A program made the translations under genes and the position numbers. Below the pieces are notes generated by a model. It searched no databases. It was not told where the DNA came from and saw only the letters and a list, made by a program, of their open reading frames with translations. Positions 11,518-22,353 of a DNA stretch of 64,000 bases are shown here, in pieces (position 1 is the stretch's first letter; the number at the start of each line of letters is the position of its first letter). The DNA is from Liriodendron chinense (Eukaryota > Streptophyta > Magnoliopsida > Magnoliales > Magnoliaceae). Where the stretch lies: assembly GCA_003013855.2 (NCBI GenBank), contig ML058384.1:14642176-14706175 (forward strand). Direction: 5' to 3'.

Positions 11518-11738
11518 ATGAAGGCATGCTCTACTGAAACCAATATGACCGGGGCTAGACCACAGTGAGTGCAGGTTGCAGTGGTGCAAGTCGTAGAAAG
11601 GTAGGCGAGCGGGCAAGATGCAGAGCTGCCTCTGATCCAAGAGTAAATAGATGAGATCATTCAGGTCTAAGAAGACACAGCCAGAGAGATCAGAGAAATA
11701 AAAGAAGCATTGGTGGCTCTAGTCGCCCAGGGGGCAGT
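11518..11738 (+). pseudogene. gag: gag of element E, N-terminal piece
   Basis: ATG at 11518 opens a frame reading MKACSTETNMTGARPQ, with stops, then a short coiled-coil REIREIKEALVALVAQ. It stops at the solo LTR insertion. The frame (GCA GT.C AGA) continues exactly across the F insertion at 16772-16776, which confirms both pieces belong to one gene. Confidence 0.75.
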
Positions 11739-12286
11739 TGATAAGTACCTAATATTGTATAATTAACCCTAGTTGTTAAGGGCATTATCATCATTTTTTC
11801 GGTTAATTATCCCTCATTAGGTGAATTTTCTGTCTTCAGGTGATCAGGAGAGGTTGGACAAGATCCGAGCCAATCAGGGCAATTAAAGGCCCTAAAGTGA
11901 TCAAGATAAAGTATTTGGCGATCCTGAAGGAAGTCGAACCGTAAAGATTGAAGGACCATCATGTTCTACGATGGCTTGCATCACAACTGCTCATTTGGAA
12001 AATTGAGGCTGTGCATGTTTGGGTGGTTGTGTTTAGGCACTCACATAAGTTTGGACGGTCAAGATGAGATGTCCACTGTTGGGACCAACTATGCATTAAT
12101 GCGGGCCACACTCTCATGAGTATCATCATCCAGCCCATCTTTAGCTGGAAATCCAGCCGTTCATCATGCAGGTTCGGACGACTCATCACCAAAAGTAGGA
12201 GCAACTGTCTGTCCAGAAAATTCATTGGCCAGTAATGGCTGAATCCTTCATCTCCACCATCAACCGTTCATCACTTCCACCAACTA

Positions 12287-14220
12287 TGAAATTGCGTTGG
12301 GTAGCCTAACACGACACCCTACGCATACGCGTGCGGAAGCTTAAAGAGCAACTAGAATTATGGCTAAACCTATAGGAGGGGGTGATTAGGACCTTTTAAA
12401 AATTTTCGCTTACTTAACAAATTTATCAAATTAAACTACGTAAGCGATTAACACTTCGGCTTCCAAGCCTAAGTGGGTCCAATCAAAAGACTAGCAAATG
12501 ATAAGTGCAATCAGCAACCTAGTCTAAACAACTCATGTGGACTATAGAGGATGGATCAAGAAATGCTTAAGTCAACATGAGGTAGTGAAAGTACATCTTG
12601 TGAGTGTGGATGTGCCTATCAAGTGCCTAGCATACATTCCTATCAAGCATTCATAATTAAACGATTAAAGTTACAATGCTAAATATCAATGTGCTCAATT
12701 CAATCACAAACACAAGCATGTATAGTGGTTTGACTACTTGTCTACTCCACTCCCGGTTCAAGTACTCAACCCCTTTGAGCACACTGGCATTCACTGGGGA
12801 GTTTAAATCTGGTTCCTCCCAACCAAGGTGTTTTAATTCGAATCCACCCAACCAGGGAGTTTATAGGATCCTCCCAACCTACACGTTTGCACCCGTGTTG
12901 GTGGCTCCCCCTTGGAGACTTTGTTTAGGCCGACTAACGAGCCAAGGAACGGCTAACGTCCCTAGATTTTAGGCCCAACTAATAGGCCAAGGATCGGCTA
13001 ACGACCCTAGTTCGAGTTTGTCAAACAAACTCTACACTCAACTCCCATAGGGAATTGAGTGGATGGACTCCTAACAAGACAACCTTACTTATCGGATTGA
13101 GCCCCTTGTTTAGCACCGGTTCGGGTTGCTTGATCTCCGCTCTCCCGTGCTTCAATCAGCTTCCCTTGCTCCCTCGATCGTGTCGCCATTGCGTCGCCAA
13201 TGCATCAGCTACACTCGATCAAACACCTTGTATGTGATGCCTTTGAGATGCCCAAGGTGATAGGAGGATGGTTGAATCTCCTACATGAGATATGTAGCTT
13301 GTTTTAACTAGGAGATCCAACTAGAGGGTCTTGAACAAGAGATATGCATATATGGTATAGTGTTTCACCTCTAGAATTGAGAGAGGAATCAAGTCATCTC
13401 TAGTTTGCATTTGAATGCCCTCACTTGTGTTAAAACACAAGGGATATGACTTGAAACCCTCCTCGTTGAGGCCCCATATGATGTACAAAAGGTATGGCAA
13501 ATAGGCTCTTAAAACCCTCTCTTGATGCCCAAGAACCGAGCTTAATATTTATAGAGTTCGAGCTCCAACGGTCAAAAAACGGGCAGATTTGCGCATCTCC
13601 GATTGATCGGAAGAAGGTCCGATTGATCGAAGACCAGTCCGATTGATCGGAGACATGTCCGATTGATCGGAATTCAGTCCAGAGAATTCTCTGGAGGATA
13701 TTCGATTGATTGGAGCATGGTCCGATTGATTGGACTGACCCCTTCTGATAGATCGGAAGACTGTCCGATTGATCGGAAATATGTCCAGTGGATTTTCAAA
13801 GTTGCTGGAAAAATTTTCGATTGATCGGAGCTTCTGTCCGACGGATCGGAGTCCTATCGGAGCCAATGTCCGATTGATCGGAGATCAATCGGAAACTGCT
13901 ATTTGAGTTGTTTTAATTACAGCAGCTTCCACCTCTTTAATTAGTCTAACTTATCATGTTTTTCATGGAGTTCTAAGACTAATAATGATGATTAAGGGTA
14001 TACCTAGTTGGTCCAAGTCATCTAAGAGGTTATGGGTTAGGTTTTGGTCAAGGCAAGGCACACCAAGGCATCACTTTTACCTGTATCTTCTTCCTTGATG
14101 TAGCGGGGCCACTTAAGTCTTCGGTCTTCGTCTTCATTAGGCTCAACCAACACTAGACTCACTGATGTAAGTGATTGACAAACAAGGTGCACTAGTATGC
14201 CATAGAAAAGTGCACTAACA
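12287..14220 (-). mobile_element. Solo LTR H1 (Copia-like family H)
   Basis: Plus-strand ends TGAAATTGCG...GCACTAACA. Flanks AACTA (12282-12286) and AGCTA (14221-14225) match at 4 of 5 bases. Two further copies are at 55976-58096 and 60646-62713. Orientation is minus because TATAAATA reads minus at 13553-13546 and the C-rich AATCACCCCC stretch lies near the U5 end, as in many plant Copia LTRs. It is nested inside solo LTR F. No coding sequence. Confidence 0.85.
13597..13903. promoter_or_regulatory. Array of TCCGATTGATCGGA palindromes in H1
   Basis: About ten perfect or near-perfect copies of the palindrome TCCGATTGATCGGA at irregular 20-45 bp spacing, starting some 45 bp upstream of the minus-strand TATA box. 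H2 and H3 carry different repeated motifs at the same place. This looks like a promoter-proximal operator-like cluster; the binding factor is unknown. Confidence 0.7.
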
Positions 14221-14225
14221 AGCTA

Positions 14226-15340
14226 CACCTAGCCGTCCATCCGCCAGTCATCCATCACGTGTGACTGACACGTGTGTACCAGCTACACATCTGATGAGAA
14301 GCAGGTCAGCTATGGTGGACCCCATCATCACCGTCCAGTCGCTGGGGTGATCTCCACCAGCCATCACCCACATCCAACTGATGGCGTGATCTTCACCATC
14401 CAAGCAAGGCAGCAGCAAGTCCACCGTCCAGCTCAATGGACCCCAAAAATCAGCCGTCCATCAAGATGGGCTCCAATTTCCAGCCGTCCATTCATCTAGT
14501 TGCTGGATGAATCATCCACCATCTTCAATCATCATACAATTCCAGCCACCCATCAGCAACTGGCCATCTCCAAGTCGTGCTACATGAGAGATCTCAGCCA
14601 TCTAGTAACAAGTGGATGTTCCTCACCTTCACACGTGCATCAACTGCAGCCTGACGGCCAACATCTCCATCAGCACCATCATCCACCATATGGGCCAACA
14701 ATAGGAGACCATCTACCCGTCCAACTGATCTGCAGACTTCAAGCCGTCCATCCATGAAAGTTGGATGATGAAGACCACCCACCGTCCATCTGTCCGGTGC
14801 AGTGGACCCCATCATCAACATGCCAGCACGTCCATCACATCAGATGATGGAGGCCTGATCATTGCAGCCGTCCATCCAACCAGCTGTTCATCGGCATAGT
14901 CGTCCGTCTATCTGACCTCCAACGTCCAAAGATGGCCCCACCTTCATCTGCAACCGTCAACCAAAGCTAGACGTCCAACTTCTCCAGCACGTGTGGAAGC
15001 AATCTCCACCGTCCAGCACTTCCGTGCAGCAATGGAAGATTTTCTCCATTCCAACATCCATTTCAGCTCAACCGTCCAGATGGTGTGACACGTGTGGCAG
15101 ATCTCCATTAACGGCTAGCAAAGGCCATCCCACATAAGCATCAGTTGTAGCCTGATCTCCAGCCAACCATCCATGGCCAGCAAGTGGCCACTGTCCATAG
15201 CTCGTCCACAGCATCTATCTCCATCCAGTCCATCTTGTGGAGGAGTCCCACTTCACACGTACCAGCCATGAAGGCCAGCATCTCTCCTTCACACAAGTTG
15301 AAGTCCAGCAGCTCCCTTGCTCATGTGCAACCAAGAGAGG

Positions 15341-15342
<2 letters not shown>
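14226..15342 (+). other. F LTR interior, GCCGTCCA-rich, non-coding
   Basis: Dense irregular repetition of AGCCGTCCATC, ACACGTGTG and CCATCTCCA words in the U3 of solo LTR F. No credible coding region. ACACGTG-type E/G-box words occur at several points (about 14258-14276, 15086-15094). Confidence 0.6.

Positions 15343-15387
<45 letters not shown>
15343..15387 (+). repeat. (CT)n microsatellite in LTR F
   Basis: Uninterrupted CT run in solo LTR F, about 280 bp before its TATA box. Confidence 0.95.
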
Positions 15388-15389
<2 letters not shown>

Positions 15390-15984
15390 CACACATGTGT
15401 AAGGCTTAGAAATGCCACCTCACATCCAAGCCTCACTCCAAGCCTCACTCCAAGCCCAAACCTAGAGAAAGTTTTGCTTTAGGCATGGAGTGACACCTAG
15501 GCTTAGAGTACTTTTCTTGCCACATGTCATTCCAAGCCTAACTCCAAGGCCAAACCTAAAAAAAAAAGTTTGCTTTGGGCACTCCAAGCCTAACTCCATT
15601 CCCAAACCTAACTAAAAATTTGGTTTAGGCTTGGAGTGCCACCTAGGCTTGGGAGCCTCTCACAAGTCTATAAAAGAAGCTTCACTCCTTCTCAATCCCA
15701 TCATCCCTCAAATCCAAATCCCATTCTCTACAAATCTTCTCTTCTTTAGTTTTCTTTCTTTCTTTCTTTTATAGTGTAGAGTAGTTTTTTTTTTCCTTTG
15801 TAGAGAATTTAGTCTTCCATTGTAGCATGGTTGGCTAAACATCTAGCTAAGGCTAGGGGTGAAGCCTTTAAAGAAATTTGCAAGCTTTGGTTCTTTTGGT
15901 TCAATAGTTGTGCTTGAATGTTGGAGTTCTCTTTGGTTGATTGGTTCGGTTATCCACCTCGGTAGACGCTATTGTTGTGCAAGC

Positions 15985-16395
15985 CCCTTGATCCATCGTC
16001 GACTCTAGGCACGTTGGATGCTTGAGATCCATTACATACCAATTAGCTAGTTCATGATTGATAAAGTCCCTTGATCCATCGTCGACTCCGGGCACATTGG
16101 ATGCTTTAGATTCCCTACGGTCATCGATCTAGTGCAGGTAAAGTCATCGATCTGTAAAATTCCTTGATCCATTATAGACTCTAAGCACATTGGATGCTTT
16201 GGATTCCCTGCGATCGATAGACGAGATCTTAATGGTTGGATCGGTCAATCAAAGCCTCCTATCTTGTAAGTATGCATTTGATCGTATGATTTGTGATCTT
16301 ATCGATTGACTTTTTGGCAAGGTTGTTGATCTGTACAATTCCTTGATCCATTGTTGACTCCGGGCACAGTGGATGCTTGGAATACCCTGTTATCA
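15985..16395 (+). repeat. Diverged direct repeats, CCTTGATCCAT unit
   Basis: Four copies of CCTTGATCCAT..T.GACTC..GGCAC.TTGGATGCTT at about 15986, 16070, 16162 and 16342, in the R/U5 part of solo LTR F. Spacing grows from about 85 to 180 bp. Confidence 0.75.
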
Positions 16396-16771
16396 ACTAA
16401 CGAGTGCTTCATGGTCAAATCAATCGGTTCAGATCACCATCTTTTATGAAATATGCAAATGGTTTAACTGTTTCATCGTCTGATTGGAATGAATCTTTAT
16501 TCGATTCCAGTTGAGTTATAGTTGGACCAATGAATCAAACCTTGTGGATAAATCAAAGGTGGATCCCTTATGCCTTAGTTCTTTTCTATTTTTGTCTTTC
16601 ACCACACACAACTTGCTCCACTCTCGTGGATAATTCAGATTTCATCTCTCCCACCTAAACTAATTCCTCTAAGTGTTCTTAACCCCAAGCCCTGTGGATC
16701 GACCTCGGTCTTACTGAGTATTTTACTACTTCGCCACCTGCACTTGGGTGTGCAATCTTCGGGTTGTAGCA

Positions 16772-17994
16772 GCAGTCAGAAGCCCAACCATTCCCATTGG
16801 ACAACCACTGGGAGAGTCACAGGAGGCAACAGGAGAACTAATATTCGTAGAACCACAAGTTCACCCAAGGAGTGTTGCGTTCAAGCGTGCATCACCGCAA
16901 CCATCTCATCCCACGAGGGAAGAGCTATCCCAGACAGTTGCAAACTTGATACGTCAGGAGAAAGAGAAGGAGAAAAGAGGAAAATATGTCTATCGAATAC
17001 CGTATCCATCCGAAGTTAACGAAATCCCGTTCCCTGATGACTTTAGGCATCTCGACTTTCCACAATTCGACGGCAAAGGGTCACCAGAGGAACATATGAC
17101 CCAATTCATGACAGTGTTAGGGAATTTATCCGTAGTACCTCAATATTGCCTCTGATTGTTTGGGTCGACGCTAACTGGAAAGGCATTTCAATGGTAATAT
17201 GTCATTACCCGCAGGGTCTATCAGGACCTGAGATCAGATGCAAGATTTGTTCATTTCCAAATTTTTCTCCACTGAGCGAGAAGTCTCGCTGACTAATTTA
17301 GCCTTGGTCCTTCAGAGGCAAGGAGAGTCAGTCGAGGAGTTTATTGATAGATGGGGAGCCATAGCAGCGCAGTGCCGAGAGTTGCCTAGCGAGCCTGAGC
17401 AAGTCAAGATGTGTACGCAATCCATGGACCCAATAATCTTATTCGGTTTATCCGGACACAATTTCTCAACATTCAGGGACCTAGCGACAAAGGCCCATAT
17501 GGTAGAAGAAGCCGCGCTAAGAACGCAGTTCAAAGCCGAAAGACCAAAGTGTGAGATCGGGAAGGTGGTCACATCAAATTACGTCGACAAGATCAGGGTT
17601 TTGAAAGATCGAAAACGCCCACATCCAGAACACAAGACTAAAGGCAAGCCAGCAGAAACTTAGTTCAGAGCCAAAGGGCCACGAAAAGTGAAAAAGATGA
17701 TGATCGTCGGACGTGGCAGGGTAGAAGGACGTTACTCGTTTGACCTGGAAGACCTCGTTCCAATAATGGAATGACTAATCGAAGAAGGGGAGCTACAATT
17801 ACCAGAACCGATTCGACCAAAAGAAGCAGGGCAAGTGGATGCCCCCAATTTTTGTAAGTATCATCAAATCCTAGGACATGAGACGGGAGAATGCCTCATC
17901 TTGAAAGGGAAAGTACAGAGACTGATCAACTAGGGTACTATTAAGCAAATGACAAAAGAAATCAGTCAGGTTACGTCAACCGTAGTGACAATAG
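16772..17994 (+). pseudogene. gag: gag of element E, capsid and first zinc-knuckle module
   Basis: Continues the frame from 11738. It includes a retrotransposon-gag capsid region (FPQFDGKGSPEEHMTQF; MQDLFISKFFSTEREVSLTN; GESVEEFIDRW) and then the nucleocapsid knuckle CKYHQILGHETGEC (C-x2-H-x4-H-x4-C) near 17855-17896. Gag forms the particle that packages element RNA. Stops near 17153, 17193, 17661, 17776 and 17931 and a frameshift near 17235 disable it. The frame enters solo LTR D and resumes at 20063 (TVVT-IAPTIP). Confidence 0.85.
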
Positions 17995-20062
17995 TGTTCG
18001 CTTCCCCAAGTGTAGGGTTGCGATGTAGTAATAATCTCGATAAGACCGAGGTCGATCCACAGGGAAGGAAGTAAACAATTCAAATTATCCTAATAACTAG
18101 AATCTTAAGAGGTTTGTGAAATTAGTTTTGAACATAAAATAGAAAATCTGATAATGAAAAGATAACTAGAGCATCAAGGATCCACTTATAGCTCTCCTTA
18201 GATGCATAATTCGCTATGGTTTCTCACTTTCTCAACTAGAATCGAAAGTAAGATCTATCTAGTCAGATGATAGAGCAGTTAAAACAATCAATCTGCCATA
18301 TGTATGATCAATGTACATGATTCACTCAATGCAAGCTAGGACGAGCATACTCAATAGCATAGGTCAGTCCCAATTCCGATAGACTAAGTTTACAATCATG
18401 ACCATCATTAAGTCCTGTCACAAGACAAAGCTAGATCATGATTTGAACTTGATTCAAATCACATACATAGTCTCAAACATACTTCAGAAATCCATAAAAG
18501 TAGAACTTTGGTAGGAAATTCCCACATAAAGATCATAATACTAGAGCGTACTCTAATTCCTCAGATCATACAGGTCTAAACTAACACATAACAATTAAGA
18601 ACTCAAGTAATTCTTCCAAACATCCATGAGTCATCATAAGACTAAGAAAAACTACTTTATTACTTGAATTAAACTTCAAACTATTGTTCTTAAACATGAA
18701 ATCCAACTTGAAACCAATAAAATGAATTAAACAATCTAAGAAAACTATAAGGTTCACCTCTTAGCTCTAGTTAAGAGATTAGCTAATGAAAAGCATATTA
18801 AAAATAAAACTAAAACTGAGAAAAGGAAGAAAAACTAGCTGGAGGAGACTAGGAAGCCTCCTATGACTTGAACTCTTTGCTCCCCACATCCTTGGTTGCC
18901 CTGGAATAGAAGAGAGCACCCCCTTTTATAGTGCAGCAAGAGTACCGCAACGTAACAGATTTTGTTTCGCTTCGTACGACTTGACCAATGGTCGGATTGC
19001 CTTTAAAATTGATTTATAGCTTCCTTGTAATATTATCTTCCTCATAGATGATTTAGATTTCCAAGATTATCCTCTGAATGGGCCCACCAATCATATCACC
19101 GACCGCCTCTCAAAATCGCGCACTTCGGGTACCTTCAGAACCAGTCATCTTGCTTTCAACGCTCTGGAGTGTACAGATGTCGGATTGATCCCAAATTTTG
19201 AATATTGGTAGAAAAATTCCTCCTCTACATGATAGATGGATTAGATTGTCAAAAATAATCCCAGAATATGGTCCGAAAATTAGAACACTTAGGGCTTTTA
19301 TAAACTCTGCGCAGTTGAATCTTTCTGGATGGTCCATTTTTCTTCAACCGGTACGATCAAACCACACATCCTTTTGATCTGAAACTTTGTGGTTATTTAT
19401 ATATGGATGTGGTCTAAAATATGGTCAAAGTAGATTCTTCATATCATCAATGATGGGCCACCTGGACCGTGCCCAGAGTGGAGTAGGCAGAATCTGGAAC
19501 TTTCTGGATAGTTCGTATTGTTTTGGCCACCACGATCAGTCCGTAGCTCCGATCAACACGAAACCACTTGGTTTAGTTCGGCGTCGAGCTCCTCTTCGAC
19601 ATGATATGTTGGATTTCCAAATATCATTAATATGGGCTCAGAAAACTGGTCCGAAAAACCAGAAATGGGAATGGCCTGCTGTCTACAATCTGAAACCCTG
19701 AAATTGTATGGCCGACCGGTCAAGATCGGTCTAGACCGGTCGAATAAGGCTGGCCTTGCTCCAGCAGCTTTAAGAGAGGGGAGATCTATTGGCCGACCGG
19801 TCAAGACCGGTCGACCACCTTGTGGGGCTCCTTTTTCTTTCCTTTCTTCTTTCTCTTCTTTCCTTTCTTCTTCCCTCTTTTGTTATTCCTTTCCTTTGAT
19901 CGTCAAGGTATGTAAGAAGGGTCTCAAAGCATCCGAATGATGAAGTCTCTCTTTCATTCCTACACCCACAAAACTATGCATTAGATTAGCCTTTAAATCA
20001 TGAAAACCATGCATAATGAGTGATGAATTGAGGTTAGAATATGCACAATTAAGAGCTCAACA
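17995..20062 (-). mobile_element. Solo LTR D (Athila-like, same family as C LTRs)
   Basis: Plus-strand ends TGTTCGCTTCCCC...GAGCTCAACA with the exact duplication AATAG (17990-17994 and 20063-20067). Outer ends match the C element LTRs (CCCCAAGTGTAGGGTTGCGATGTAG at one end, CATGCATAATGAGTGATGAATTG at the other). The interior has diverged strongly. Orientation follows C: a minus-strand TATAAAA lies at 18930-18924. It interrupts E gag; removing it restores an open frame. Confidence 0.88.
19705..19820. promoter_or_regulatory. GACCGGTC palindrome cluster in LTR D
   Basis: Two clusters: GACCGGTC-AA-GATCGGTC-TA-GACCGGTC (about 19713-19742) and GACCGGTC-AA-GACCGGTC (about 19795-19812). They are about 775 bp upstream of the minus-strand TATA box. 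The same 8-bp palindrome recurs in the LTRs of element C. Confidence 0.7.
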
Positions 20063-20968
20063 AATAGCACCTACGATACCACTGGTTCATGACGAAGAAC
20101 TGGTACAAACAACAATGGTAAAGGCTGTCGAAGAAAGGGAATTGGCAGGACACGACGTCGAATTGTTAACAATCCGAAAGCAAATTAGCGAATTGGTCCA
20201 AGCCTATAGGGAGCTATCCAAGCAGATGGGAGAAGTTCAAGAGGCTTTAGCCATCTTGATCTCACAGAAAGCGACTCCTAATACCGCTCTGCCTATTCGA
20301 CAGTTGGAAGAAGAAGCACCAGGGACAGCCCATAATGTTGTTGAAGTAAGACAACAGAGCCACACCGAACAAACAAATGCGTGTATGTCGGGTTCAGAGT
20401 TCATGATCTCATACGAACTGCTAGGTAATATCTCTTTCACCCTTCATAACCTGGCTGCAGAGGTTCGCATGATAGAGCAATCCGTTTCAGAAACACGATC
20501 TCAAGCAGAAAAAATCAAGACACGAAATGAGAAAGAGGACATGGGTAGACGCAAGAAAGAACCCTAGTAACCGAAAACGACCGAATCCAAGGCATGAGGC
20601 AGAGACCAGTGTAATAAGGACACAAGACAAGGGCAAAGAACCTCAAAAGTTGCAGCACATGACAATCAGTGAGCGAGATGAAAAGAACGGACCGTATACA
20701 TTTGACATTAAAGACCTTGTCCCAATTATGGAGCGGCTAATCAAAGAAAGAAAATTGCGACTCCCAAAGTCTGTTTGACCAACGGAAGTAGGACGTGTGG
20801 ATGATCCCAACTACTACGAATATCACAGATGCATAGGCCATAAGACTGAGCAATGCTTCGTTCTGAAAGGAAATATACAAAAGATGATGAATCAAGGCAC
20901 CATCAGTTTGAAAATGGAAGGGTCTGATGGAGCCCCGACCAGTACAGTTCCAATAGATGCCACTTAGG
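20063..20968 (+). pseudogene. gag: gag of element E, coiled coil and second zinc-knuckle module
   Basis: From 20016 a long frame encodes a coiled coil (ELVQAYRELSKQMGEVQEAL) resembling the gag N-terminus at 11640-11738. A second copy of the C-terminal module follows: YTFDIKDLVPIMERLIKE parallels YSFDLEDLVPIME in the first, then EYHRCIGHKTEQC, whose first knuckle Cys is Tyr here. The frame ends at TAG 20966-20968. A frameshift lies near 20565 and a TGA near 20776. Two partly duplicated gag halves in one frame are unusual; a rearranged gag or a separate second gag copy are the alternatives. Confidence 0.75.
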
Positions 20969-22353
20969 AAAAAACGTTCGCTCAAGGACTCCATTTCCTA
21001 AACTTCAATAATCGTGAACGCTTACAAATAGTTCTGACAGTTTATAAAGTAGATAGGGATATACTTATGTTCACTCATGCATCTATTTCATCTGTATGCT
21101 GTGCTTCATACTCGTTTACATGTTCACTCACATCATACTAGTTGTGCATATGAATATAAAATGTTCGTAGAGCTCTTCTTAATAATAGGTACCATAGTAA
21201 GAGAATATCAAAGAATTGACTCCACGAATCATCAACCGACTTATTATATCCTCATCAGACTGGTCGAATCAAGAGAAAATATCTTATAGAAAGTCTACGT
21301 GAATCACAACATCCTCATATTATGGTATCTTCGTCACAGGTTCTCATATTAAGTATCCTGGTATTCTGGCATTCCTCTACTTAATAGGAGGATACTTTAG
21401 AATTGATGGATTCTCATATATATGTAAATGAGGTTCTATATGAAGATAGCTGGGATACTGTATTATTATCAATCTCTTATACTTATGCACAATGTTTTAT
21501 ATGAAGATGATCAGAACATCGCTATCTATATCCAGCTTTTGTATTATGTCATGGATCCCTCATCATTATCGCATTATTCTTCTACTGTATATGAAGATAA
21601 GTCATGGTTGGGAATCTCCTATATACATATATACACACACGGCCTTATACGAAGATGATCAGGGCATTCTATTATGTATCACTTCACCTTGAAAATATCG
21701 ACAGCTTCCTCTTATGCAGAACTCTACGACACGAATAGGCGGTTAAAGATTATGATCAAATGGGTATTCGGTACGGATTCCTAAAGTACAAGACCTTTCT
21801 CATCTATATGAAGCAGTCTTACAAAGTGACAAGCCAGAAGCACTGGGGGCAAGCCCCAATATATTATGAGAAACCCAAGATTATAGAAGAAGCACTGGAG
21901 GCAAGCCCTAATATATGACTAAAACTTAAGTCCGCAGAAAGAAATGACTGGGGGTAGGCCAGGAAGGATAACAGATATACCCAATAATGAGGAGCTGGAT
22001 CAAAATTTCGGACTTATCATACTAAGGTCTCTTGAAAGCAATGACCCAAGGGTACACAGCTTAAGTAAAAAGGGAAATATTATTCCTATGGGTTCTTCCA
22101 TTTTTATGCTTTGATATACTCAGTTTACATTAAACTCATACATAATACACCATTTTATGCATACTAGTCTCAAACACATAACACCAAACAATAGTTTGGC
22201 AAAAGAATCATTGTCATTATTTTGGATCATGAAGCACACAGTTAACAAATTCTGGTGTTGATTACATCAAATACAAGTAGCAGTTACGTATTCAGGACAA
22301 CTGTCTAATACTACTTTTGTCTGACCATGACTGTAAAGAGCGAAAGAACAGAA
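20969..22353. other. Non-coding spacer of element E
   Basis: AT-rich, with recurrent TATATGAAGAT/ACGAAGATGATCAGG words (21430-21670) and two short direct repeats of GAAGCACTGG.GGCAAGCCC.AATATAT (21835-21915). No RT, RNase H or integrase remnant is visible where pol would be expected. Confidence 0.6.

Larger units (their letters stand above)
11739..16771 (+). mobile_element. Solo LTR F (Athila-like) inserted in E gag
   Basis: Begins TGATAAGTACC, ends GGGTTGTAGCA, flanked by the exact duplication GCAGT (11734-11738 and 16772-16776). Net length without nested H1 is about 3.1 kb. It has no coding region. It contains many scattered GCCGTCCA/GTCCATC words (14226-15250), a TATA box near 15669 (TATAAAAG), a (CT)n tract, and the repeats at 15985-16395. 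Its last 60 bp (CCTGTGGATCGACCTCGGTC...CTTGGG) match the outer end of the C/D LTR family read in reverse, so F and C/D are related Athila-type families. Confidence 0.87.

Noticed and set aside
12287..12330. H copies as LTR plus tRNA-Met primer site (GGTATCATG near the U5 end), that is, integrated strong-stop DNA
   Set aside because: Homology between H1 and H2 extends past this motif to TGAAATT, giving TG...CA ends, 4-of-5 target duplications and, for H2, exact repair of the T gag frame. They are ordinary solo LTRs; the GGTATCA word is inside the LTR.
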